Assembly (NCBI GenBank): GCA_029465975.1
Contig: CM055730.1
Location: forward strand, 24,240,344-24,304,343
Direction: 5' to 3'
Source: Dallia pectoralis
Lineage: Eukaryota; Chordata; Actinopteri; Esociformes; Umbridae
Length of the DNA: 64,000 nucleotides
Positions within the stretch are counted from its first letter, which is position 1. Each line of letters opens with the position of its first letter. The position numbers and the translations under genes were made by a program. This document shows, one piece after another, positions 46,694-57,989 of this stretch. The notes beneath the pieces were generated by a model, which made no database searches, was not told where the DNA came from, and saw only the letters and a list, made by a program, of their open reading frames with translations.

Positions 46694-47029
46694 AGGCCTT
46701 CAGTGGTGTCCCACCCGAATTAATTCACCTCTTAATACCATCATTATGACGCCACGACTATAAACCATCAATATTATACAGAAATGCAGTACAACAGGCT
46801 GTTGCATCACAGACAGGTATCTCATGCAGCGAGAATGAATGCCATTACCTTTTCGTTGTGCAGCTCCGTTTCCCTGCGCATCTGTTCATTGAGCTGTAGA
46901 TCCACTCGTGTTTCCGCAAAAGTTTCACAAGCACCATTGCTTGTAAATGTCCGACTGTGCTTTGGTGTCTCGCTGCTGCTTTGTTTAGACAACTCAAGTG
47001 TGCAATCACAGTGCAGCTCCAAGCATCAT
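46694..47029. other. No recognisable gene
   Basis: The left part probably continues the hAT-like element of 44356. Frames of 60-80 codons on both strands have no known domain. Confidence 0.4.
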
Positions 47030-47186
47030 TAAATGTCCAAATTGGGCCCAATTAGCCATTTTCCCTCCCTGGTTTCATGTGACTCGTTATTGTTTCAGGT
47101 GTGAATGGGGAGCAGGTCTGTTAAATTTGATGTTATCGCTCTCTCACTGGTCACTGGAAGTTCAACATGGCACCTCATGGCAAAAA

Positions 47187-47565
47187 ATGATTGTTGCTCT
47201 ACATAAAGATGGCCTAGGCTATAAGAAGATTGCCAAAACCCTGAAACTTAGCTGCAGTAAGGTGGTCAAGACCATACAGCGGTTTAACAGGACAGGTTCC
47301 ACTCATAACAGGCCTCGCCATGGTCGACCAAAGAAGTTGAGTGCATGTGGTCAGCGTCATATTCAGAGGTTGTCTTTGGGAAATAGATGTATGTGTGCTG
47401 CCAGCATTGCTCCAGAGGTTGATGGGGTGGAGAGGCACCCTGTCAGTGCTCAGAACATACGCCGCACACTGCAAATTGGTCTGCAGGGCTGTCGTCCCAG
47501 AAGGAAGCCTCTTCTAATGGTGATGGACAAGAAAGCCAGCAGACAGTTTGCTGAAGACAAGCAGA
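47187..47565 (+). pseudogene. Tc1 transposase, N-terminal part
   Basis: The frame reads IVALHKDGLGYKKIAKTL, a paired-type helix-turn-helix, then GRPKKLSACGQRHIQRL, a second DNA-binding helix set, and RRTLQIGLQGCRPRRKPLL, ending FAEDKQT where the hAT begins. This is the DNA-binding half of a Tc1 transposase. A longer open frame running into the hAT (to 47840) is accidental. The family's usual start is displaced by a small deletion near 47175. Confidence 0.88.
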
Positions 47566-48032
47566 CAGTGGTGGCTGGCCAATATAGGGCGCTAGGGCGC
47601 CGCCCCCCCTTAATCCACAAAAAAATAAAAATACATTTAAAAATTAAAAACAAAAAAATAATGATAAAAACATCAGTATGTAAATATTTGTGTTTTAAAT
47701 ATGGAATACACCTAATAATATGTGTAAAATATGATAGAAAATCATATTCTCCACCTTTCCTCTGCCTGTCTGAATGCCTCGTCACAGCTCTGGGGCGATG
47801 GGTAAAACGCCCCAAGGAGGCGGGTCTATGTAGCAGTTAAGCCAATTGCTAATTTAAGATATTAATGATTGACATAACATTTATCCAATCAGCGTTCTTA
47901 AACCAAATCCAAGAAGGGCGATTATTTCACCGTCCCAAGCTCGTCCATGATAAAATAAGGACCGGAGTCTAGGGGCACCATTTGTACTAGACGACAAGAT
48001 CCAACCCTAACCCGGTGAAATCTCTCCTCCAA

Positions 48033-48635
48033 TGGCGCTTTTCCACTACACAGAACCAGCTCGCCTCAGCTTGACTTGACTTGGCTTTTTTGGTTTTCCA
48101 CTGGGCAAAAGTTGTACCTGTACCTGCTTCCAGGTACTTTTTTTCGTACCACCTCAGGCGAGGTTCTGAGCGAGCTGAGGCGATACTAAAATGTGACGTG
48201 AAAACACGGCAGACTGCTGATTGGTCAGAGAATCGTCACTATTCACTGCATCATCATTGCACGCACCAGATGTAGTATCCTGAGTAATCCCACCATTTTT
48301 AAATAGTTTGGCCAGAGATTGCGTGAGAGCTGTACATATTATCCATTACGAATACTATGGCAAACCGAAAGAATTACGCTGTGAGAAACAGCCACATCTC
48401 GCGGATCAAACACAGCATACACTCGATTTCCTCCATTGTCTTATGTGTGTGTGGGTAGCGAGTGAGTGTGTGTCGCCACGTCGCGTAGAAGATTACGTCA
48501 CAGCAGTTTCCTGCCGCGTCGCTATGACGGCCGGGTACTATTGCGCAGGTACTATCTGCAATGGACAACGGAGCGAAAGCGAGCGGAGCCGAGTCGGGCC
48601 GAGTCGAGCTGGTTCTTTGTAGTGGAAAAGCGCCA
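48033..48635. mobile_element. 603-bp MITE inside the hAT, Harbinger-like
   Basis: The inverted repeats TGGCGCTTTTCCACTACA then CAGAACCAGCTCG match the right end at 30 of 31 bases. CAA on both sides suggests a 3-bp target duplication, the length used by PIF/Harbinger. There is no coding sequence. Confidence 0.8.
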
Positions 48636-48786
48636 CAAGATCTGTTTGAGAGGAGAACTTTGGCTGGCTTACCTTTATACAGTGTAAGATTTCCTATAAA
48701 GTTAATGTTTATATACATATATGCAAATGAAATGCTTGTGTTTGTGCAATATTATGTTTTTGTGTAAGAATGCCTCAACTTTTTAA

Positions 48787-50366
48787 CCCTCTGGTGCATA
48801 GCGGCCACTACAGTGGACAGCTGTTTAAAAGTCATTTTCTCCAAAATGCATTTGTTTCTATGGTGGAAATTGCATATACGCTGTTAGAATGCTCTCTGCT
48901 GCCCTCCTCCATTGAAGTTAATTCAGTGGTAAGTTGTTGTAACTACAAGTGAACTTCCTCTAAATCCAAGATGGGTGACAGCCAGCCAGACTTGTTGACC
49001 TCTGCTGGAATATCCTGACAATCCTTCTATAGCAGAAGAACCCTAGAGGTAAAAAAAAATATGACGATATGCAGGAATGTCTAAGGATTAATATTATTCT
49101 TTTAGTTTTGAAATGTCGTATTTCAAATAAGTAGTAAATTGCAAATCATTATGTGTCCAATGAAGTGGACGTCTGAACCTGGGATTTGAAGTGTACCAGG
49201 GCTCAGCAAATAGGGGTCAGAGCAGTGGTTTGGGACTGGCTGGAGATGTCGTGATGCGCCTTTGTGATGACATGAAGCAAAAAAACCACAAGGTGTTTTT
49301 TGACAACTTTTTCTGCGGCATTCCACTCCTTGAGGCCTTGAAAGAACTTGGCATTTATGGCACATGAACATGCAGAGCAAACAGAGTGAAAGGAGCAAGT
49401 CTCAAACTCAAGAGTGAAAAAGAAATGAAAACTGAGGGCAGAGGGGCTTGCTCTGTTGTCAGCACAAACAGAAACATTACTGTCACACGTAGGCTTGACA
49501 GTTCAGTCATCCACACCTGTGCTGGCCAGTTCCCTGAAGACGTAGTCAACAGATGGCTCAAAAAGGAAAAAACGATGACCAGTGTCCAAAGACCTTTCTC
49601 AGTTGGTTGCCCTTTACAATCAACACATGGGTGGGGTAGATCTTGTTGACCAGTGTGTGGCAATGTATCCCCACAGATGTAGAAACAAGCGGTGGTACAT
49701 CCGTGTGTTTCTTCATTTTTTGGATGTGACCGTCGTTAATGCCTGGGGCCTCTACCTGATGTCTGGATTAGAGAAGATGAATCTGCTCAAATTCAAAGCT
49801 TCTGTAGCCCGTGCACTGATAAATGCTGGCTCCCTCCAGCAAAGCAAAAGAGTAAAACCCAGTGGAACCCCACCTCCAGCAAAGCGCAGAACAGTGACCA
49901 AAGTACCCAGTGAGGTCAGGTTCAGCACAGGAAATCACTGGCCCGAGCTCACCCAGGTCAAAAATGCAAACAGATGCCATGATGCAACATGTACACGGAA
50001 GACCAAATACATCTGCATGCAGTGCCGTGTGGCACTATGCCCTGGATGCTTTGCCCACATTCATACAGCCTAGGCTTGATGAACTGTGGATATACTGAGG
50101 TTTTTCTTTTCATTAAAAAAATGTTCAAGGAGGCAGATACTTTGGAGATGTTAAGTGATGTCCGATCTTCAAGTTCTACATTTGATTCACACTGTTTATG
50201 TTTAGTGCTTAAGCGCATGTAGTCCAATGCAGTAGACATTTCTGTAACTTTATGAAAAAATCATTAAAAAAAATTGTGAATATTTGTTTGTTTCATGCAT
50301 TAAGATAAGTAAAAACACATAACATTTTTTTTTGTCTCAGGCTGTCATAATTCATGCATCAGAGGG
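48787..50366 (+). mobile_element. piggyBac element inside the hAT (1.58 kb)
   Basis: The left end CCCTCTGGTGCAT follows TTAA (48783-48786). The right end, inverted, is CCCTCTGATGCAT; it is followed by three T and then TAA (TTAA at 50370-50373), so the right TTAA appears stretched by extra T residues. TTAA targeting is diagnostic of piggyBac. The transposase inside is decayed. Confidence 0.88.
49180..50073 (+). pseudogene. piggyBac transposase, C-terminal two-thirds, broken
   Basis: GDVVMRLC and KVFFDNFF (with a catalytic-region Asp) open the recognisable part at 49242. An in-frame TGA follows at about 49364 in the ANRVKG region. Next come VSTNRNITVTRR and VVNRWLKKEK. A frame change near 49590 leads to YNQHMGGVDLVDQ with a conserved Asp, then LDVTVVNAWGLYL. 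The C-terminus is a cysteine-rich zinc domain (CHDATC, CMQC and CPGCFAHIH), the CRD that reads piggyBac ends. The N-terminal part is missing. Confidence 0.88.
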
Positions 50367-50509
50367 TTTTTAATATTGGCATTAAATAATTACTGACTTT
50401 CACTGAGCACTGCTGTCCCGCAGTGTGTATTAAATTGTATTGCGATGGTAACAGAAACAAAAAAGTATGGCACAGCCCCACCGAAAATATTTTTCACCAG
50501 CCGCCACTG

Positions 50510-51040
50510 CAAGCAGACTAAGCAGACTTGATTTAATGAGACCAAGATACACTTATTTAGTTCAGATGGTGTCCATCGTGTGGACTGGGCCACAGGGCAG
50601 TATTCTAACATGATAACGACCCCAAACACACCTCCAAGACGACCACTGTCTTGCTAAAGAAGCTGAGGGTAAAGGTGATGGGACTGGCCAAGCATGTCTC
50701 CAGAACTAAAACCTATTCAGCATCTATGGGGCATCCTCAAATTAAAAGCGGAAGATCGCAAGGTCTCTTACATCCACCAGCTCTGTGATGTCATCATGGA
50801 GGAGTGGAAGAGGACTCCAGTGGCAACCTTTGAAGCTCTGGTGAACTCCATGCCCAAGAGTGCTAAGGCAATGCTGTTTTATAATGATGGCCACACATAT
50901 TTTGAGGGGACAGCAAATGTACACTTTTGTTATACAAGATCAAGATGTACAATCACTACCTTACACTGTTGCAAAGTGCAATTTCTTCAGTGTTGTCATA
51001 GGAAAAGATATAATCAAATATTTACAAATATATGAGGGGT
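50510..51040 (+). pseudogene. Tc1 transposase, catalytic part, decayed
   Basis: The right half resumes at CAAGCAGACTAAG. The segment around the first catalytic Asp is shortened and reads Asn instead of Asp (TTTAATGAGACC). HDNDPKHTSKT keeps the second Asp. A deletion lies between GTGTGG and ACTGGGCC near 50580. The third catalytic Glu of the DD34E triad, expected in PIEHLWG, is Gln (PIQHLWG). MSPELKPIQHLWGILK and RKVSYIHQLCDVIMEEWK are clear family matches. Two of three catalytic residues are lost, so it is non-functional. Confidence 0.85.
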
Positions 51041-51064
51041 GTACTCACTTTTTTTAGATACTGT

Positions 51065-53238
51065 ATATACACTATCGGGACGGATGCAAACGCAAATAAA
51101 CATCTGAATCTATAACCGTTTGCACAATTGTATATACAAACTAGACATTGCAGTTTGGCACTTCAGATACATATATTAAATATTATATTTATGAATTATT
51201 CTAGCTACACATGGTCTCGCTTGTCAGACTGTTTGTGTAGTTTCTTCTGTTGTATTGTTTGTATCCGTTCTTAAATGTGTGTATTAAGTGTTGCAGCAAG
51301 AGGTTAGAATAAATATCTTGTATAAACAGACTTGGCATGGGGTTATAAACCTGATTCTGAAACAATCATCATACAAATAGCAACTTGAAACATTTTCTGA
51401 AGGTCCATTTTATAATACATGAAAATATTGACGTATAGAGCCATGTTGGGTCATCAGGTGTGTCTATACACATTTATACAGATACCCACTTCAAACTAAA
51501 CTGTACATCTTTCTGTCTGAATTTCAGCTGTTTAAATCTAACCTGTACGTTCTCTGCCTATCCTCCTGAAGCTGCTCTCCGCTAAAACTTTCCTCATTCG
51601 GCCTCTTATACCCCAGTATAGGTTGAGATTGAGAAGTGCAGAGACTTTTGCCATTTTAGATTAAGTATAGTTTACCAACTTTAATCTAGAGACATTTCAG
51701 TAATTATTCTACATTATTTTACATTTTGTTCCGACTAACACAGTTTAGTCATTATCAAGTCACTATAATAACATCAGTTATTCTTTACGTGTGCATACCA
51801 AAGAGAATCCGTGCTCAATAAGGCTGTACTTTACACATCTAAGAATAAAGAGAGATAGAGGAGCCGAAAAGAGAAAGAATGCTGGGGAGACCAAGTCTGC
51901 CCCCGGTACATTATCATCCACAGCGGACTAATGATGGATCAAAAAGAGGTTGTTTAAACAAGAGATATGGAAGACACTCCAAAATCGTGTCTACGTCAGT
52001 CGATTAGCTAAAAACACGCACACACACCTGTACTGATATCAGTTCATCCTTATCTGAAATGACTATACTGCTTCCGTGTGGTTGTTAAAGGTACTGCTGG
52101 TCAGAGACAGAGCTACATAGAGGGAGAAAGGTCCTATTTAATAATAATTTGTAGAGTCATATATTTGTCTCATTAAGAATGTAAAGAGAGAGGATGCCAT
52201 AACATATCTTTACTTAGCATGTTAGAATTAACAAATATTTGAGGTCCTTAGGGCTTAGGCATTTAGTCTAAGGAGCAGAAGCCAACACTTTCTGAAATAA
52301 TGTTTTGTAGTACAGGAAACATGGTACAGAGAACTTGGATGTCCACTACTTGAAAGGAAGAAGTAATAATGGTACTAGCACACCAAATGAAAAGGAGACA
52401 ACATTTAAATAATTTAGACATTTTAAAATAAAGTATTTTAGTGAGTGCAAACATTTTAACAACATCCCATACTGGCTATCGTGGAAATTACTAAATGGGA
52501 AAAGTGCAGAGACTAGACTATTGGCATGTCACATCTTGACTTGGCAATATTTGCCCACTCTTCTTTGCAAAAGCGCGGACATGTGAGGACATCTCCTATG
52601 CACAGCCCTATTCAGATCACCCCACAGATGTTCAATTGGATTCAGGTCCTAAACGTCAATCTTCTTCGGTTGAAGCCATGCTTTTTTTGTGGATACTTTA
52701 AATTTGAGGTCATTGTCGGGGGGGGCTGTGCCGTCCACAGGTCTCGCCAAGGTTGCCAAAAGTGCCAGAGCCGACCCTACCTATGGTATGTTAGTTTAGC
52801 AACAGCTGAAATAAAAATCTGTAATTAATGTTATTTCAGTTGAGGGCCTTTAACTAAGAAATTACAAAACACATGAATAATATATAATAATTCCAGGGTC
52901 ATTGTTTTGTAAGTATTTAGTCATTTAGGCATATGATTTGAATAAACGCAATTTGAAATAAAGCAATTTTCTACTTTATTAAATCTTGTTATTATTGATT
53001 TTTCTTGATTCTTTGACTGTGCATTGGGAAGCACAATGCGTTAAAATGTTCTGTTTTTGCTCATTTATACATTGTATGTTGAAAAATTGCACAAGAGTGC
53101 ATTCGGGCGGCACGTTTTCTTTCAATTTGAGTGGTCGAGTGTTCATTCTGTGTCGGAGGAGCTGGTTCGTGTTGCCTGTTATTTGTTCAGGATGGATGAT
53201 TCACTCATTTATTCGATTTAGAGGAGTCGTATAAGGGT
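51065..53238. other. No gene; one transposon-like remnant
   Basis: Most of this is unremarkable A/T-rich DNA. At 52530-52760 'atttgcccactcttctttgc', CCCACAGATGTTCAATTGG and 'ttcaggtc', then 'gaggtcattgtc', resemble the minus strand of a decayed Tc1-like transposase, recognised only as a nucleotide pattern. No splice or coding signal of a host gene was found. Confidence 0.45.
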
Positions 53239-53382
53239 TAGTGATGGGCATTCTGTCTCTTTTCATTGAGCCGGCGGCTCGTCGACGCGGCTCACTGAAA
53301 AGAGCCGGCTCTTTTGGCTCCCAAACGGCTCTTTTTAAAAAACAGTGCGATAGATTGTTATTGTGTTAAAAGTAGAAAACCA

Positions 53383-53574
53383 GCCCGAATAAACACCGGG
53401 GGCTTAGCCCGAATAAACACCGGGGGCTTAGCCCGAATAAACACCGGGGGCTTAGCCCGAATAAACACCGGGGGCTTAGCCCGAATAAACACCGGGGGCT
53501 TAGCCCGAATAAACACCGGGGGCTTAGCCCGAATAAACACCGGGGGCTTAGCCCGAATAAACACCGGGGGCTTA
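53383..53574. repeat. 24-bp minisatellite, eight identical units
   Basis: The unit GCCCGAATAAACACCG plus GGGGCTTA is repeated eight times without change, then fades at GCCCGATTTGAAC. Because 24 is a multiple of 3 it stays open in several frames (ARINTGGL on plus, AKPPVFIR on minus). Perfect identity means very recent expansion. Confidence 0.97.
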
Positions 53575-53979
53575 GCCCGATTTGAACATAGAACTATCGA
53601 CTGGTATGTTTCGAATATCACTGCTGTGTCTTGAATATCACTGCCGTGTCATTTTACCTCTATAATGTTTTGTGGATCTTGTTTGAAGAACTCCGTTCTA
53701 AAGCCGCGGTAGGCCTTGCCACTGGTTAAAACAGTTCTACTTAAATTATCAATATAATCATAACAAAAAAGTAATCGGACTGTTATGGAAAAAACATAGT
53801 ATTAAACATTTGTGTTTAAAATAGAACTTTTTAATGTTTACGTGCAGGCATATAAATCTAACCTTTTATAACACATAAAACCTGAACAGCATAACACAAT
53901 ATTGCACCACATCAAATACAAATAAATAACAATGCAAAACTGCAGCAACCACCTAAAAATATTAAGCAGATTCCTATCC

Positions 53980-55420
53980 TAAGCTGCCTCACTTTTGAGG
54001 GGCTGATGCGGTTTCTTCTTTCACTGATTATTTGTCCTGCTTTTGAGAAGACGCTCTCAGATGGAACGGATGTGGCCACTATGCAGTCTCCCTGTCATGA
54101 CTTTAGTAAGCCGTGGGTAGACAGAGGCCTTGTTCTGTCAGGTTCGGGATGTGGCTGAACCCAAAAGCAGAACGAACGACGCGGTAGTCAGAAAGCAAGT
54201 GAACAGTGCTGATTTATTGAATATGGTGTAGTGGGTGAGCAGGCAGGAACAGGTGTGAGGAGCGCAGGTGACAATGGTGGAATCCCAGGTGACGATCTCC
54301 CAGGTGGTTAATGTTGTCCAATGATTAATCCGATGTGCGGGAACAAACAGGCAAGACTGACAGATAGGAAAGAAGACAATGGGTAAGTAACAGGACGTGG
54401 ACTGACAACGAACAAAACAACAAACAGATCTCTGGCTTGACTGAGGAAACACTTTGGCTGAGGTCGACATACGTGACTTAGGTAACGAGCCGACGACGGC
54501 TGGTTGTCAGGCTCTCCCTCTTATACTGCGGTGATTGAAGATCCGGTCCAGGTGTGTGATTAGGGGAAGAGTGACAGGTGTGTGAGAAACCCAACCTCTC
54601 CCAGATCCACCAGAGGGAGACCTAACCCAGCCTTTAATCAGATCCTGACATGTTCTTCCACCAGCCCAAAGCATCTGCAGATCTTTAGAGCAGGGGCTGC
54701 TCCGAATAGGATGGGATTCCTTCGTGCTGCATCCCCAGTTGCTCTCTGATCAAACAACATCGAAACAGCAGACATGTGTGGCACTACTGCTGGTGCTTCT
54801 GCACGATATGCTCCCTCTTCCTGTTGCTCTGGTGCCTGACACAGCTGACCGTTAGGGTTGTCCCTGCCTGCTGCTGAGATTATTCTTTGAAGAGCCTCAT
54901 CAATCGCTCTGGCATCAGTGAAGGCTAACTTCTTAAACTTGGGGTTAAGTGCAGCGGTTTCTGACAGGACAGGATTGTATTCCATTCTGTGGAACTTTCT
55001 GTCCATTGATGAACAAAGGGTGTCTATCAACTCTGTCACATGTCTTTATATGTCTTCCACGATCAAAAACGGCTGGAAATCGGTGGCAATCATTTTAGCC
55101 AATGCAAGATCCATTTCGCTTTGTCTTGCTCCGGATATTAACTTTGGCATGAACTGATGCATTGACGACAGCGTTGCTGTAGGTCGCAGAGTTGAGTGGA
55201 TACATCTTCTGTGTGGAGGTGCTAGCTACACCACCCACTTTCTTGACTCCCCGCTACATCTAACTTTACAGTTGGGTGCACAGTTAGCATATGGCGACGT
55301 AAAGTGTGGGTAGACCCAGCTTTATGGTAGATTTTATTTAGGCAAATTTTACACTTAGCTTTATAATTGTCAACATCAATAAAATGCGTCCAGATGCTGC
55401 AGCGTTTCCGATTTACAGCT
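53980..55420 (-). pseudogene. ZBED-type hAT transposase, deleted and interrupted
   Basis: On the minus strand a BED zinc finger comes first (55265-55410): SIWTHFIDVDNYKAKC, KICLNKIYH and HTLRRHMLTVH supply the Trp, CxxC and H..H pattern. A short piece, LALAKMIATDFQPF, at about 55075-55120 ends at a stop. The frame then resumes with TELIDTLCSSMDRKFH and LNPKFKKLAFTDAR, so most of the RNase H-like catalytic core is missing. The hAT dimerisation domain (VPSESVFSKAGQI, ISERRNRISPSKVRQL) is at 53990-54085. A solo LTR splits it between 54136 and 54650; the sequences either side join in frame. It bound transposon ends when intact; this copy is inactive. Confidence 0.88.
54136..54650. mobile_element. 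Solo LTR in the hAT transposase, 515 bp
   Basis: It begins TGTCAGGTTCGGG and ends CAGATCCTGACA, with TG...CA ends and short inverted TGTCAGG/CCTGACA termini. TGTTC on both sides (54131-54135 and 54651-54655) is a 5-bp target duplication. No internal element sequence is present, so LTR-LTR recombination removed it. The family is unknown. Confidence 0.9.
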
Positions 55421-55750
55421 GTCCGTCGTCTTGTGGCTGAGATGCTAAGTCGTCAATGTGTTAGTTGACTTGTCTGTTGGCTAGACCCGCCCCCAGACCC
55501 CCACACATCTGTGCTTAATTGGTTGACACTGTGTTTAATTGACAGGTGCAACAGTTAAGGCTGAGCACAGTCAGAAAAAATGTGTGTCCACTTGAGCGAT
55601 TAGGCATATGTTTTTTAATTTTCATTTTTGTCCTTAGATTACTTTATTCTATTCATTTAAATCTTTGGATTATTTATATCTGATTAATAAATTAAGAGGT
55701 CCGGCTCTTCAATCGGCGAGCCGTCCTTCATCGCGAACGACCCATCACTA

Positions 55751-56588
55751 GTAATGGTTGCGGCTGCCAATCATATAGGCAACTTGTTGTGGCAAATGAA
55801 CTCAAAAAGTGGTTAGGCTACGGTTTGCATATTGTGTGGACATTGAGAAGTGTTTCCCTCGATTGCCTCTTTACATGTCAATGTGAACGTGTTACTTGAA
55901 GCAAACTAATTATTTTACATTAAACCTAAGTAGCCTATAAAAACACTGTATTTCAACAGTAGGATGTTTCTTCGGCTACATCGAAATTAATTTGGTTTAA
56001 TGTTATCAATGCAATGTAATCAAGCATACTAACTGAATAGAATTTTAATAAATGCATAAGAGCAATGTTCAACATTGTATAAAAAAAAAATATTATGCGG
56101 CTGGCTTCTCATCTACTCTTCTACTTCAATCGGCAGATCAAGCTCCTTCTTTTTTTCATTCACTAATTGCGAGGGCCTTTTCCTGCTCGAGTACTAACAT
56201 AATTTGCTCATTATGTGTGGTGTTGAATGACTGTTTTGCAAAATAGTATCAATGTCAATGTAATTTCATTGATTTTGTGGGGGATAGCTACAAACAAGGA
56301 AGTATTGTTACGTCACTTGATGTGATCTAACCAATCACGTTACATGAAACTCCAGTAACCAATCAGATTTCAGGAAAAAAACTTGTGTTTTGTCACAAAT
56401 CATAAAATGTACAGAGGAAATTACCATATATGGACGAGCTAACATTGTGTTTTCAAGCGATATATGATTCAATACAGAAAGTTTTAAAAAGATTGGTGCT
56501 AACAAATGAAAAGTCCTAACAAATGCGAACAAAGAAAACGGCCTGCAGTTGACGGACTTAGTATGAAATAGACAAATACTAATGTTTA
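55751..56588. other. No recognisable gene
   Basis: A/T-rich DNA with only short frames. The last 8 bp, AATGTTTA, are the left target duplication of the next hAT. Confidence 0.5.
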
Positions 56589-56728
56589 CAGGGATTAAAG
56601 TGGGCCGGAACGGTCCGGAACTGCGTTCCCCTCACCTAAGATAAATTATTAAATAAATAGATTCATTAATATCAATCATAGAGCAATGGAAGGCTATTGT
56701 TAAAAAAAATTGCAAAAACTTTCAAAAT

Positions 56729-56868
56729 GTAATATCCCCCCGTGGCCCCGCCTTCACAAACACGCTTACCGACGTAACAACGTTATGTTCTCAGTAACGT
56801 AATATCACCCCGTGGCCCCGCCCTCACAAACACGCTTACCGACAAAACGACATCATGTTCTCAGTAAC
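56729..56868. repeat. 70-bp tandem duplication inside the hAT
   Basis: GTAATATC, CCCGTGGCCCCGCC and ACAAACACGCTTACCGAC occur twice at 70-bp spacing, with minor differences (CTTCAC against CCTCAC). Confidence 0.9.
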
Positions 56869-57989
56869 GGTTCTCCTGTCTGATTTGAGTGCATGCAGAC
56901 AAAGTCGCTGTGTTTACAGTTGCTGTTCTAGCCATAGGAAGTGGATGTTGCAGTGGAGTTAAAAGTTGAATGTGAAGTAAGATAATTTTAACATTAATGT
57001 AAAAATTTCCATAATTTAAAAAGGGCAACAAACACAACTTAAAGAAAGAACAAGGCTCTGAGTTAGACTATTTGAAGTGCGGTATGGCTCTGTTCATCTG
57101 CTAGTCAATTACGAATTCACCAAGGATATTTTTGTAAACAAAAAAACTGAAACTAAGACTTCAACTATTGGTCAAAAAACTTTTTCGTAAACTGAAATAA
57201 ATGTAAAAATTCATAATAAAAGAAAAACTAAATGAAACTAACAACAGTTACTGAAATAAAATAATAATTAGCAAAAATAAATAATTGTTTTCGTTATTAA
57301 TAAGCTCATTACTGTGGCTGTTTATGGCTGAAATAGCTGAAATCACAATAACACCATTAAGAACCCAAAAGGTGTCAGCACTGATTTTCATTTCTTTGGT
57401 TGGGCCTCCTGTGAATCAGTGGAATCCACAGAAATATGTAAGGAAATGGGTGCTCACAAGAAGAGCAGCTGATCACACAGCCTGTCCCCAAAGGAAACAT
57501 GAGGCCCGTTTCAGAAAGAAGGTTTAGTGAGATGAGGGAAACTCTTGAGTTTTCTGTTTCAGAAAGGAAGATAACTTAACCTCCAGAGTCAGTTACTATG
57601 TAACTGAGTCTGTGAACCTAACCTGGTCTGGAGCAGTTTTTCTTCAATAAACATGGAGTTTCTCTTAGTCTACTCCCTCTGACACAGCGCTCTTTCATTT
57701 AATTTTTAATTACCGTAATTCAGTCTGTATAAGGCGCATTTTAGCGCAGTGTTGTCATCTGCATGAATAAAATAGGATTGTTTTATTAACTCAGTTAGGT
57801 GGCGTTATATTCTTATATTAAATTCTCGAACATGACCTTTTGTTACACGATCCTGCAGATGAAGAAGCTGTATTACTTCACAGGGAGTTAAACATACGTG
57901 GGGAGATTGAGGAAACCCTACTAGATGTATTTTAATTTCGAGATAACTACCTATCTGATATTGAGGACACCCAACTAGATGTATTTTAA

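Larger units (their letters stand above)
47566..50509. mobile_element. hAT element inserted in Tc1 (2.94 kb with nested insertions)
   Basis: The ends are CAGTGGTGGCTGG and, inverted, CAGTGGCGGCTGG. The perfect 8-bp target duplication CAAGCAGA is at 47558-47565 and 50510-50517. Without the MITE (603 bp) and piggyBac (1,580 bp) it is under 800 bp and non-coding, so it is a non-autonomous hAT. Confidence 0.92.
47030..51064 (+). mobile_element. Tc1/mariner element split by a hAT
   Basis: The left part (47030-47557) starts at 'gtccaaattgggcccaatta', inside a common fish Tc1 family, and lacks the outer left inverted repeat. The right part (50510-51064) ends GAGGGGTGTACTCAC and 'tttagatactgta', the right terminus. 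The element is interrupted at 47566 by a hAT with perfect target duplication and has internal deletions. It is the outermost layer of a nest holding three further elements. Confidence 0.9.
53239..55750. mobile_element. hAT element with minisatellite and solo LTR, 2.5 kb
   Basis: The ends are TAGTGATGGGC and, inverted, TAGTGATGGGTC. Flanking octamers ATAAGGGT and GTAATGGT agree at 6 of 8, an eroded 8-bp target duplication. Subterminal GGCTC/GAGCC motifs (AGCCGGCTCTTTTGGCTC) are abundant, as in related fish hATs. It carries a deleted ZBED-type transposase on the minus strand, a 24-bp minisatellite and a solo LTR. Confidence 0.9.

Noticed and set aside
46998..47840. 280-codon open frame as one protein
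   Set aside because: It is Tc1 transposase sequence running by chance into the inserted hAT at 47566.
53314..53634. Repeat protein ARINTGGL x8
   Set aside because: A 24-bp minisatellite stays open in several frames on both strands; no coding context.
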